Origin: Pegea sp. RAD2-039
Taxonomy: Eukaryota > Chordata > Thaliacea > Salpida > Salpidae
Length of the DNA stretch: 64,000 nt
NCBI GenBank assembly: GCA_034620365.1
Contig: JAQGEQ010000247.1
Coordinates: forward strand, 46,193-110,192
Reading direction: 5' to 3'
The notes beneath the pieces were generated by a model that was not told the origin of the DNA, ran no database searches, and worked only from the letters and a program-made list of their open reading frames with translations. How positions within the stretch are numbered: the first letter of the stretch is position 1; each line of letters opens with the position of its first letter. The position numbers were made by a program, and so were the translations under genes. Positions 1-9,948 of this stretch are shown one piece after another.

Positions 1-122
1 TAAAACAAAAAATTATCCAGAAATTAAACATGTGTTTAAAGCTGAGCTTTTTTTAAGCTAAATTGAATCAAGTATCTTGTAAAAAAATAATTTTTTTTGT
101 TACAGAAACTGAACTTTGATAT

Positions 123-245
123 ATGATTGTCTATATTAAATTTAGATTGTCTTTAAAGTAGACAAATGTGCAGTATAAACCATTTACTTATCTCCACACT
201 CTTATGTTTTCGTTGTGTTGACGTCATGATGCTACTTTAAGAAAT
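123..245 (+). repeat. CRE module, copy 1 of 4 (about 120 bp dispersed repeat)
   Basis: This segment shares a run of blocks with 3759-3878, 36891-37015 and, inverted, 35653-35768. The shared blocks are a TTACTTATCTCCACA-like stretch, a GTTTTCGTTGTG-like stretch, the palindrome TGACGTCA (219-226 here) and CTACTTTAAGAA. The inverted copy at 35.7 kb is the closest by eye. The module lies about 370 bp upstream of a TATA element, so it could be an enhancer/promoter piece or just a transposon fragment. Confidence 0.7.
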
Positions 246-479
246 CACATAACCTTATTTCTTTTTACTTAACCATACCATGATGACATTATTAATAAAA
301 AAAGCTTTGATAGAAAGTTGTTGAAAATCTGAAATTATTATTATTGAACAAAATATTATGGTGGATTACTTCATTGCAAAAGTGGATTTGAGCAAGTTTG
401 GTTGATTATTCTAAACAAGGTTGTGATTGATTAAAAAACTTTAACTACTTAAGCCTGAAATTTTATAGCACGACAAAAA

Positions 480-690
480 TAGGTCAAGCTAATAGATCTG
501 CATTGTTTGAAATTCACCGTTACATGAACGGTTCCAAAAATTTTCATTTCTGTGTTAACTCTTATCTAAAGTATTTTGGAATACTAAGCTTATATATAGA
601 GCAATCCTAATCTTTAGTTTGTGGTGCTCAACAAAAACTAATTTTTCTAGAGATAGTGGAAAATATTTTAAGGTTTTTAGCTATAATGAA
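480..690 (+). promoter_or_regulatory. TATA/palindrome promoter-like module, copy 1
   Basis: The segment holds a 6-bp inverted repeat ACCGTT-acatg-AACGGT (516-532), a TATATATA box (591-598), and then a conserved stretch CCTAATCTTTAGTTTGTGG about 30 bp further on, where a start site would be expected. The same order recurs at 3900-4130 and, more diverged, at 1605-1760. AACGG half-sites resemble MYB sites, which is inference. No long ORF follows, so any transcript would be non-coding or spliced to exons I cannot recognise. Confidence 0.5.
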
Positions 691-719
691 AAGTTAATAT
701 TTAGTTAATACCAACTCAA

Positions 720-840
720 GTTTATTCTTCTTGAAAACATCCAGGTTAGAAACAATCAAAAAATAGTTTTAAAGATTGATGATTTACAACGTTTTCTATT
801 CAGACCGCAGATTTAATTTTGAAACTGAACTGAAACCGAT
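720..840 (+). repeat. Local duplicate block A, copy 1
   Basis: Near-identical by eye to 4651-4795 over about 120 bp, including the run ATTCAGACCGCAGATTTAAT. It follows the promoter-like module in both places, so the blocks are collinear parts of one larger duplication. Confidence 0.75.
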
Positions 841-897
841 TAACACATTTAATTTAATTTGATTAATTACATTTAATTGTTCAGAACAATTGTTTAG

Positions 898-1420
898 AGT
901 CAAAACAGTTCAGTTTACAATCACTCAAATGTATTCAACTAGAGAATATTAAGGGCTAAAACAATAAAAAAAGAGTTTTAATGACCAATGATTTAAAATA
1001 TTCAGTATTCAGACCGCAGAGTAAGTTTTTAAACGGATTAATGCATTTTTTAAGTTGTTATATTTCAGTGAAAGATTTTATTAGCTAATTTGAAAAATTG
1101 TTCATCAAAACTAAAATACTAAACCAGAACAAAATCTTAAACATAGTAATGAAATAGAAACTGATATAAAATGGTTAGTTGTGTAAACATCCTACAGATT
1201 TAATTTTAAAATTTTCTTATTGAAAATGATGAATTTATTCAGTTGGTAGAAGACATAGCTTGAAGCAAATCAAAGATTTGAAAGTTGTTTAGCAACAGTG
1301 ACGTCTGGCGTTAGATTTTTCAAGATTTCTTATTTTTAAAGTATTCAGATAAAATTCAAAAGCTTTCGTATTTTCAGAAAATCTTTTTAAAAATTTGTTG
1401 TAAATTATTGTTATTAATAG
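898..1420 (+). repeat. Local duplicate block B, copy 1
   Basis: About 520 bp almost identical to 6011-6530, with a diverged third copy at 4795-5080. It contains AGTGACGTCTGGCGTTAG, the least AT-rich part of the block, which is fully conserved. No coding frame persists through it. Confidence 0.8.
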
Positions 1421-1604
1421 CTAGCTAGAAGCTTTAGAAGATACATGCTTTTAATAACTGATTTTTAAACTTAAAAAAGAATTGACTTAACTAAACCTTA
1501 AAATGTTAATTAGTGCAAGTACTATAGAAATTAATTCTTTTAATTCAAATTTCTTTAATTGTTCTAACTCAGTCTTGAAAAAGCTGAAAAATTACTATGT
1601 TTTA

Positions 1605-1760
1605 AATTACACTGTTACATGAGCGGTTCCAAATAATCAATTGAATTTATTGTTACTGTCTTTAGTGCTAAAATTTCTTAAATAATAAGCCTATATATAA
1701 GTAGTCCTAATCTTTAGTTTTTGTCCTCAAAAAATAATGTTTCAGAGATAAGGTAAAAAT
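1605..1760 (+). promoter_or_regulatory. TATA/palindrome promoter-like module, copy 2 (diverged)
   Basis: The palindrome is degraded to ACTGTT-acatg-AGCGGT (1611-1627). The TATATATA box lies at 1692-1699, followed by GTCCTAATCTTTAGTTTTTG. The spacer sequence differs from copies 1 and 3 while these three elements are kept. Confidence 0.4.
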
Positions 1761-2439
1761 ATTTAAAAGTATCTTTACTGAATTAAAATGTTTTTATTAT
1801 TGAATGAAAAAAATCTATATTACAGTAAATAGCAAGAGGATTTAATTTTCAAAATTTTATTTTATTTGATACACTTGCTATCTTATCTTTTAACATTAGT
1901 TTATAAATAGTTTTAAAAATTCATTTTAGATTTAAAATTCAGGTTAGTAAAGATTAAAATTGATTACTTAGTTGATTATTTTACAAATTTTTATTTTAAA
2001 TGATTTTCAATCACTTCATTTAAAATTAAATCGAAAAATATATTTTTTCCATTTTTAACTATAATATTAAATAAGATATAATCTATTATATACAAATAAA
2101 TTTGATGATAAATACCATTTCACATAAACAAAAGTATTTCTAGTTTAGTATTTTAGTTTAAAGACGATTATTGTTTTTAATTGAGTAATATTAACAAGTT
2201 TCGTAAATAACAAAACAACTAAGTATTTAAGAAATCGTATCGCTAGGTAGAGTAAAGCATCCAATTAAATTAATTTGTATTTTCTTTTGTTTAGCCTCTA
2301 TTTTAAAGTTTAGTTCGTGAGTATGAGTAGCATACAATTATAACAAAAGTGTTCAGTACATCTTTATTTATTTTATAAATATTAATATTATTTTTTTCGA
2401 ATTTTGTAAATTGTTTTAAAAATCTAAAAAAGGCTAATT

Positions 2440-3350
2440 TTTGTTTAAAAAACACACTTTAGTTTAGTAAGTAAAATAAACTTAGGTGACTCCTAAAATG
2501 GATATTACTAGTGAAAAAAAAAATTGTTTTTTTTTAATTGGTAAATGAAAAGTTGAATAAACTTAGTTTATAAGCTTATTGTGAACGTTTTTATGAACTT
2601 AAAAATTTATTTATGAATTATTTATATTGTTTTTTAGTATTATTGTTGTTTTAAAAACACACTGTTAAGTAAATAAAATAAACGTAGGTGAATATAATAT
2701 ATTATATAATGAATAGAATGAAAATTACTAGTGAAAATAACATTATACTTCTTAGTTTTGGTAAATGAAAAATTGTAAAATTTAGTTTAAAGTATATCAT
2801 GAAAAGTTTTTATCAACTTAAATTAATTTTTTGAAATTAATTATATCGTGTTTTAGTAAAACAAAACTTTTAATGTCTTCATGAATGATTGAGCTTCTTC
2901 TTTTAATTTTAAATATAAAATAATTTACTAAAGTTATAATTCTTAACGTTGACAACCTGCCGTACTATGCTAAGTAGTATTTAGAAATTTGTTTACCTAA
3001 AAAAACAGAAATTATGTTTTAGTTGTAAAGTGAAAAAAAGAAACATTTCTTATGGATAGTGTTACAAAGATATTTTATTCGATTCTAATATTTGAAAAAT
3101 TTAACCAAAATTCGTATTTTTTAAAAAAGGGTACACATTAAAACTTGATACAAACCAAACATTACCTTCTTGCGTAAATATTTCTAACAAAATCATTAAA
3201 ATTATTTTTTTTGTTTTTTAAAAATTATTAGAAAATTAACATTAGATTATAATTCTTGAAATACAAAATAATCGAAAACTGTTTGTAGAATGAAAGATTT
3301 GATTGGAGGAAATTAGAGATTGATTCCAAATTAACAACCAGTTATAGGTT
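2440..3350 (+). repeat. Old dispersed repeat with internal tandem duplication
   Basis: 2455-2620 and 2650-2830 are diverged tandem copies of each other (AAACACAC, GTAAATAAAATAAAC, ATTACTAGTGAAAA, GGTAAATGAAAA). The part at 3030-3350 matches 24920-25235, and 2850-3000 resembles 26460-26600. The matches include GATTGATTCCAAA and TTCGATTCTAATATTTGAAAA. This looks like a decayed interspersed element of unknown class. Confidence 0.45.
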
Positions 3351-3758
3351 TTAGAATTTTTAGCAATTTTAATTTTTTATTTCGAAATTAATGCAAAGAA
3401 CAAACACATTATTTCTCTACAAGATATTAAATAAAATATTTATTAAAATAAAATACAGAAATGAAAAAAAAAAATTATATTCAGTGGAAATAATTAAACA
3501 ATTTATTCTTTCTTTACGGAATGTTCGAAATGTAGTTTTACTGACAAATTTTTTTTCCACCCAAAAACACGAGATATAAATGTATTTATAGATGGCCTAT
3601 GAATTTTACCAATTATGAACACTCTGTCATCAGTTTCTTGTCAATATAATTTACGAAACTGATACAATTAGTTGCGTTTAATCCTAATGCTCATTATAAT
3701 AAAATAAAAATAATGAAAATTTGAAAAGTTCTTCATAGATTGGATTGTTTATTTAAAT

Positions 3759-3878
3759 TAACTGACGCTGTCGTAAGTAAACAAAAATGTAGAAAAAAAT
3801 ATGTACTTATTTCAAAATTTTTATGGTTTCGTTGTTTTTGACGTCACGTGCTACTTTAAGAACTCCTGGAATCTTATT
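3759..3878 (+). repeat. CRE module, copy 2 of 4
   Basis: Starts AACTGACGCTG, contains TGACGTCA at 3839-3846 and ends CTACTTTAAGAACTC. It lies about 60 bp upstream of promoter-like module copy 3, repeating the order seen at 123-690. Confidence 0.7.
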
Positions 3879-3899
3879 TGAATTTTGATAATAAGACAA

Positions 3900-4130
3900 A
3901 AACAGGTCAAGATAAAAGATCTGCATTGTTAGAAAGTTCACCGTTACATGAACGGTTCCAAAAATTTTTATTCCATTGTGGATCTTCTCTAAGGCACTTC
4001 GGAATACTAAGCTTATATATATAGCAATCCTAATCTTAAGTTTGTGGTGCTCAACAAAAACTAACTTTCGTAGCGATAGTGAAAATTATTTTAAAGTTTT
4101 TAGCTGTAATGAAAAGTTAATATTGTTGAA
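3900..4130 (+). promoter_or_regulatory. TATA/palindrome promoter-like module, copy 3
   Basis: Close match to 480-690: perfect ACCGTT-acatg-AACGGT palindrome (3940-3956), TATATATATA at 4014-4023, then CAATCCTAATCTTAAGTTTGTGGTGCTCAAC. No downstream ORF of note. Confidence 0.5.
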
Positions 4131-4650
4131 TGAAAAAAAGGTGTATTAGAGTAAGGTGACAAAAGATTTAAGTTTTAAAAAATTGATTATATTAATGAGA
4201 CTTGGTATAAATTTGCTTATCTTAGTTTATAAACATCTTCTAGATGTTAGTTTATATTTATAATTTTAGTTTTTCGTCTTAGAATTATTTATTTGAATAT
4301 TATTTAAAAAAGTTTTTATTTCTAAGTGACTAAAATTGTATCTTTTTTTACTCGCTGTAACATATTCAATTGAGTCAATTTACTTTATACACATCTTTCT
4401 TATTCAAGTAACAATTTAATTTATTTAATTTCTCATTTAATTAACAATTTATTTGTTACTTAAAATAACTTTAAAAATTACGAAATTCTGATTACATAAA
4501 TCATTTACTAGTTTTGGATTCTAATGCAAAATTAAGTTAAACAACTAAGATCATAAAGATGAAAACCAAATGTATTTTCGACTACTAATTTTCATAACAA
4601 CAATTAACAAAATATAGAAACGAAATTTTCAATTCTAGAAAATGTTTGAA

Positions 4651-4795
4651 TCAACTCAAGTTTATTCTTCTTGAAAACATCCAGATTTGAAACAATCAAA
4701 AAATAGTTTTAAAGATTGATGATTTACAACGTTTTCCATTCAGACCGCAGATTTAATTTTGTAAACTGAACTGAAACTGATTAATACATTTTCAA
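4651..4795 (+). repeat. Local duplicate block A, copy 2
   Basis: Second copy of 720-840. It is separated from the promoter-like module by about 520 bp of unrelated AT-rich sequence that is absent from copy 1. Confidence 0.75.
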
Positions 4796-5080
4796 AGTTG
4801 TTATAATGATTTTATGTTATAAATATTTTATATTATGTTTTACACCAATTTTATGTTAATAATATCAGTGAATGATTTTATTAAAAATGGTCAGTTTAAA
4901 TTGTTTATGAAACGTTTAAAGCAAAACGAAATATGAAACAAACTGATAAAGTTTAAGCTGATACAGAAAAGTTAGTTGTGTAAATATTTTAGGTACATAT
5001 TTAATCTTAAAACTCTCTATATAAATCCGTAAATTTAAGCAGTTGGTAGAAGTCATAGCATTAAGCAATGCAAAGGTTTA
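4795..5080 (+). repeat. Local duplicate block B, diverged copy
   Basis: Diverged relative of 1050-1290 and 6160-6390. Shared landmarks are AGTGAATGATTTTATTA, GTTAGTTGTGTAAATAT and CAGTTGGTAGAAG. Confidence 0.55.
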
Positions 5081-6010
5081 AAATATGTTTATAAAAAGTT
5101 AACTATTAAAGAATTTATTATATTAATCAGATTTATTATAAAATTTTAAAGAATTATTTTGTAAACAACTTTTAAAAGTTGGAATTTAGATTAGTATATA
5201 TTAAAACTAATCATTTTTTTTTCATTTGTTGAAAATGTTAATTTATTAATGATTTGAAATTGTCTTAACTAAACTTAAATATCAAAATTAAATTTTTTTT
5301 TATTAATTTAAATATAATATTTTACACAAAACAATTTTTTAATAATAGATATTACTACTAAATAAAAATTTTTTGAGTTTATTACTGTCGTTTAGAAAAG
5401 ACGGTTTAGTTGAGTCATATAAACAAGTTTTGTAAATTACTAGCAAATAACTAATTAAAAATCGTATCGCTAGATAGCAGTAAAGCAACAAAGATCAATA
5501 AAATTTTAAAAGTTAAAAAAGTTTTAAGCTACAAATTTTTAATCTTAAATTATAACTTAAAAAGATTTAACCATAATAGCATAAAATTAGACATATACGA
5601 ATACTTTTTGTTTATTTGAATTTGGTCTTTATAAACGATAACGTTTTTAGACATCTGTTTTTTATGGTAAGCTAACTATTTTGAAAAAATTTCTTATTAG
5701 AAAAAATGTATTTTTAAAGTATAGCTAGCACACTTATAGTACATTAGTGAAGTATTTATATCAGTTTTTATTTAAATTTTTTTTTTGATTATCATTCTTT
5801 GGTTATTTCAATTTCAGTTTAACTCTGACTAGACAACATTTTCAAAAACAATTTTTTTTAATGATTAGTTAAAGCTTGTTCAACTATTAGATTTTAATAG
5901 TGGAAAAATATTTAAGAAATTTTTTGTGATAACTAAAACGAAATCATTTTTTACCACAAAAGTATCAGTTGAAATAACAAATCTTTTTTTAATCTTCGAA
6001 AAATTCAATT

Positions 6011-6530
6011 CTCAAAACAGTTCAGTTTACAATCACTCAAATGTATTCAACTAGAGAATATTAAACAATAAAAAATGAGTTTTAATGACCAATGATTTAA
6101 AATATTCAGTATTCAGACCGCAGAGTAAGTTTTTAAACTGATTAATGCATTTTTTAAGTTGTTATATTTCAGTGAAAGATTTTATTAGCTAATTTGAAAA
6201 ATTGTTTATCAAAACTAAAATACTAAACCAGAACAAAATCTTAAACATAGTAATGAAATAGAAACTGATATAAAATGGTTAGTTGTGTAAATATCCTACA
6301 GATTTAATTTTAAAACTTTCTTATTGAAAATGGTGAATTTATTCAGTTGGTAGAAGACATAGCTTGAAGCAAATCAAAGATTTGAAAGTTGTTTAGCAAC
6401 AGTGACGTCTGGCGTTAGATTTTTCAAGATTTCTTAATTTTAAAGTATTCAGATAAAATTCAAAAACTTTCGTATTTTCAGAAAATCTTTTTAATATTTT
6501 TTGTAAATAATTGTTATTAATAGCTGACTA
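6011..6530 (+). repeat. Local duplicate block B, copy 2
   Basis: Near-identical to 898-1420, including the conserved AGTGACGTCTGGCGTTAG. With block A and both upstream modules it shows that a unit of about 1.3 kb was duplicated and later interrupted. Confidence 0.8.
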
Positions 6531-6569
6531 CAAGCTTTTTAAGATACTTGCTTTTAATAACTGATTTGT

Positions 6570-6741
6570 TTTATACATATAAATGCGAATGAGGGTGCTT
6601 AGAGAGCACATCTCGCTAACAAAAATTCTCACGAGTTTTTGATGGTTTTTCTCAGGAGTTTTATATGTCTCCACCTGGGGTCGAACCTGGTACTTCCTAG
6701 CTAAAAGGTAGGTGTAGTAACCGCTTCGTCATCAAGCAGGA
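6570..6741 (-). repeat. tRNA-headed SINE (tRNA-Lys-like head)
   Basis: On the minus strand 6741-6669 reads as a degenerate tRNA. It has a GTTCGACC-type B box, an anticodon loop CTTTTAG that would give TTT (Lys), and imperfect acceptor and T stems. It runs on without a Pol III terminator into a body (6668-6570) that ends GCTCTCTAAGCACCCTC. The body recurs at 15178-15240 and weakly at 52556-52610. A tRNA head plus a shared body is the structure of a tRNA-derived SINE. It abuts the genuine tRNA-Gly gene. Confidence 0.6.
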
Positions 6742-6751
6742 CAAAAAATTA

Positions 6752-6822
6752 TGCATTGGCCGGGAATCGAACCCGGGCCTCCCGCGTGGCAGGCGAGAAT
6801 TCTACCACTGAACCACCAATGC
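6752..6822 (-). tRNA. tRNA-Gly (GCC anticodon)
   Basis: This is a 71-nt cloverleaf. The acceptor stem GCATTGG pairs with CCAATGC, the D arm is GGTTCAGTGGTAG, the anticodon loop carries GCC between a CTCGC/GCGGG-type stem, and the T arm is CCCGGGTTCGATTCCCGG. A run of six T on the transcribed strand (6743-6748) directly downstream is a Pol III terminator. All conserved bases look intact, so this is probably a functional gene. Confidence 0.95.
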
Positions 6823-7894
6823 GGATATTCATCTTCTTAGATTTAGTAAACTAATTGATGATTCAATCTGAATTTACTAAATACACCAAGAAGAAAATTG
6901 AAAATAATAAAAAACCTTAAAAATATAAATGTAAGCTTCTTAAGTAAATAAAAGCAAATATAGATCTTAATAAATTCAAATAGCAATTATTTTGTAATTT
7001 AGAATTATGATTTTTAAAAAGTTGTTGTAACTTTAGAATCTAATAAATTATTATGATGGAATTTAGTTACAATTTATAAACGTTTTCAAACTTTTCCGCT
7101 TATGATGCTTAATTGATTTAGTGTTTTAATATTTAGCTCAAAAATATATTCAAAAATAAGAAACCAACAATTACAATTTATTTTAGAATTTTTATTTTCA
7201 GATTTTGAAATTTCTTTTGTCTTTTGGTGAAATTTAAATTGTGATTTTATTTATATCATTTTGTAGTTAAATAATAAAATCGTTTAATAGTCATTTATTA
7301 AAAGTTACAAACTGTTTCATATAAGTTTTAATTAATTCCGTGAACAAATTAACAGAATATCAAATTTATTTGTATAAGGTTATTACTAAAAAGCCGTAAG
7401 ATTCTTCAAAACTTAAGTTTTAAACGGAAATATTTTACATTATTGGAATTCTTATATTAGAATAATGTCTTTCTCGTTTTTTATTGCGTTTATGAAGCGT
7501 TTTAGTTAAGTAGTTTACAAGAAACTAGAAGATATTATAAAGTATAGAACGTACAATTACTAAGTTTTCAAGTATCACAGTTTTAGTAGATGAGTCATTT
7601 TATTATCTTTACTTGAAAATAGTTGGTTAATTAAAACTAGAAACAAAACATTCATATTTCCAGAATTCATTTTTTGTTTTTAACTTTAAGTAGTTTGTTT
7701 AAATTAATCATTTTGGACAAAAAAATTCAGCAGGAATAACTGAAATAAATGAACAATTAAAAAATAAACCAAACATCAATTTGCTGTTATTTTCGGCTTC
7801 CTGTTGGTGGGTTTGAATATTTTATTGATTTACTTGTTTCCAAAAACTAAGAGAAAGATGACTTTTGCAATACCTTTAAAGGATTAGATAATAG

Positions 7895-8017
7895 AATATA
7901 GAAAAAAAGTTTGCTAGAGATGTTGATGATAAAATAAATAATATTGATGATTCGATAATGCTTCTTACAAATGAATTAGTTTCCTCTTTTAAATCCGAAA
8001 TAAAAAACTTACTAAAG
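7895..8017 (+). CDS. Orphan exon-like ORF, charged/coiled-coil
   Basis: This is an open frame of 41 codons after a TAG at 7892. It encodes a heptad-like helix (KKFARDVDDKINNID, then LLTNELVSSFKSEIKNLLK) and ends at a good donor AAG|GTAAAC. Codon content is clearly protein-like against the AT background. I do not recognise the family. The next ORF fragment (8075-8172) follows a TTTTAG acceptor but in a phase that does not join this exon, so the pair may be a decayed gene or belong to a longer unseen structure. Confidence 0.3.
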
Positions 8018-8074
8018 GTAAACGACTTTTGTATATTAATTAAAGATTATTTGACTTTTACAAATTATTTTTAG

Positions 8075-8172
8075 ATTTTTTAAAAAAATGTTCCGATCTA
8101 CAAGAACTTAGACAAGAACTACTCAATGATAATTTATCAAAACAATTATTTATTTCGGAAAGCCAAATTTGA
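8075..8172 (+). CDS. Orphan terminal exon-like ORF, leucine/glutamate rich
   Basis: After TTATTTTTAG the frame starting at base 8077 encodes a helix-like peptide (KKCSDLQELRQELLNDN) and stops with TGA at 8170-8172. It is similar in character to the exon-like ORF at 7895-8017. The phases do not match, since the upstream exon ends in phase 0 and this frame needs one carried base. Function unknown. Confidence 0.25.
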
Positions 8173-9948
8173 CTTTCGTTCTGGATAATTAAAAACTATT
8201 TTATAAATGAAAATCTGAAATTATAGAACTTTTAAAATTCTATTTTTCTATTTGCAATCCAGCCAACATTTGTCAATATTAAATATTTATATAAATTATA
8301 AATATCCCTTTTATAAAAGGATTCTTTAATTACTTTTTCTAAATTTCTATTTCGAGATTGAAATCTTCTAATAAAAGAGACTATTGTTATGGATTTTAAT
8401 ACTGTTATAGTGTTCTAAACCTTAATTGAGAGTTACCATAAAAAAATAATTTCTTTTTTCGGAAAAAAAGAATGAATTTTAATTTGTATGAAACGGTTAA
8501 AGTTTCGAAACATTTCATTGGAGTATGCAAATACAATATCATGTAGTATCAATATTCTCATGTCTACTAATATCACAACTTGTGGGCTCCAAATATTAAC
8601 AACTAACCCGAACTCAGTAAGAAATAGTAGGTCGGTTTGGTTGAATTAAACAAAAATATGGATTACCTTCTACCATTTAATTCATTTTTATTTATATGAT
8701 TTCATATTAATACTTTCGTAAAGGCAATTTGGAAAATTATTAACAGAAAGGTTATAAGATATTATTTATTCAATGATTGTCGACTGAATTTTTTCTATTA
8801 TGTAAAATTTATTTTTATTGATTTTAGATCATTTATCTTGAGTTGATCTCGATTAAAAGTTGTTGATTTTATTATCAAAATATCATAAATTTGTCTGTCA
8901 ACTTTTACTAACATAACCTTTTCATTGAAAAACTTCAAAAATACATTTGAGAAAGTTTTGACAAAAGAAAAGTAAAATATTTTATTTGTGATCTAAAAAC
9001 ACTTGAAAGAGCAACGAGGTTATTAATTCCATATGACAGTCTTTTTACTTGAGAGTGCTTGATTATTTTAATGAAGGAGTTAAATTTCGATACCACCTTA
9101 CCGGATGTTAGCCGATATAAACATCGGTACAACTGAAGGTAAAATATATGCAACTAGCACACTATTAGTAAGTTTGAACTTCAAATTCGGAATTGTGGAA
9201 CCAATTCCATTCATAGCAGCAAAAAAGTCTGAAAGTTCACTCCTTAGGTCACCTGATTGATCGCTGGTTAACACGGTAATCACTAAATCGTCTTTATTTA
9301 GACGATTACAAATAGCTTCTTACGGGAATATTAAAAAAATAAAAGTTGATAGTTTTTTTTTTTCGAGAAAAATTATGAATCAATTTTAATCAGGTTAGAG
9401 TTAAGTTAAAAAGATTTTTTTATATGAATATAGGGTCAATGTTATTACCCAAAAACTAGACAATGGGTTTTTTAGCACTATTATGTAAAACAATCGGTGA
9501 TATTAAAAAATTTAATTAAGTCTTTGAAAATTTTTATAGCTCCAAATAATTTAAGAACTTTTAAATAAAATATTTTGGAAAAATATTCAAAATATTTAAT
9601 TAAAAGAAGTAAACTCAAATTTCAGCCGTTAAAAAACTTTAAAATATTAAGAAGTATGAAAGCTAAAAAAATTCTTACTTATTTTAGTCGAAAGAATTTT
9701 GAAAATTCCTCAAAAACTACTTTTATTGAAATAGTGATATTTGTGATAGACATAAAAATTGAAGTTATTTGAAAATGACAAAAAGTACAAAAAGATAAAT
9801 AAAGCATATAGTTTTTAATACAACTAGTATATATATTTCAACGATTACAAAACTAAAGTTATCATGTTTTTTGAAAGATAAATGTCCAAACATAAATGTG
9901 TTCAGAAGTGAAAAATTAAGTAAAATTTTTTATGAAGTTCAACTTTTG

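Noticed and set aside
3391-3579. 62-codon plus-strand ORF
   Set aside because: Lysine/isoleucine/asparagine-rich translation typical of chance ORFs in AT-rich DNA; it lies in a decayed repeat region.
6669-6741. Functional tRNA-Lys beside tRNA-Gly
   Set aside because: Acceptor and T stems have mismatches, there is no terminator, and the sequence runs into a SINE body.
9098-9283. Minus-strand ORF (GTG start) in a GC-richer patch, with a nearby plus-strand ERATRLLIPYDSLFT-like piece
   Set aside because: It recalls the C-terminal part of some LINE reverse transcriptases, but the frames break too often to support a call.
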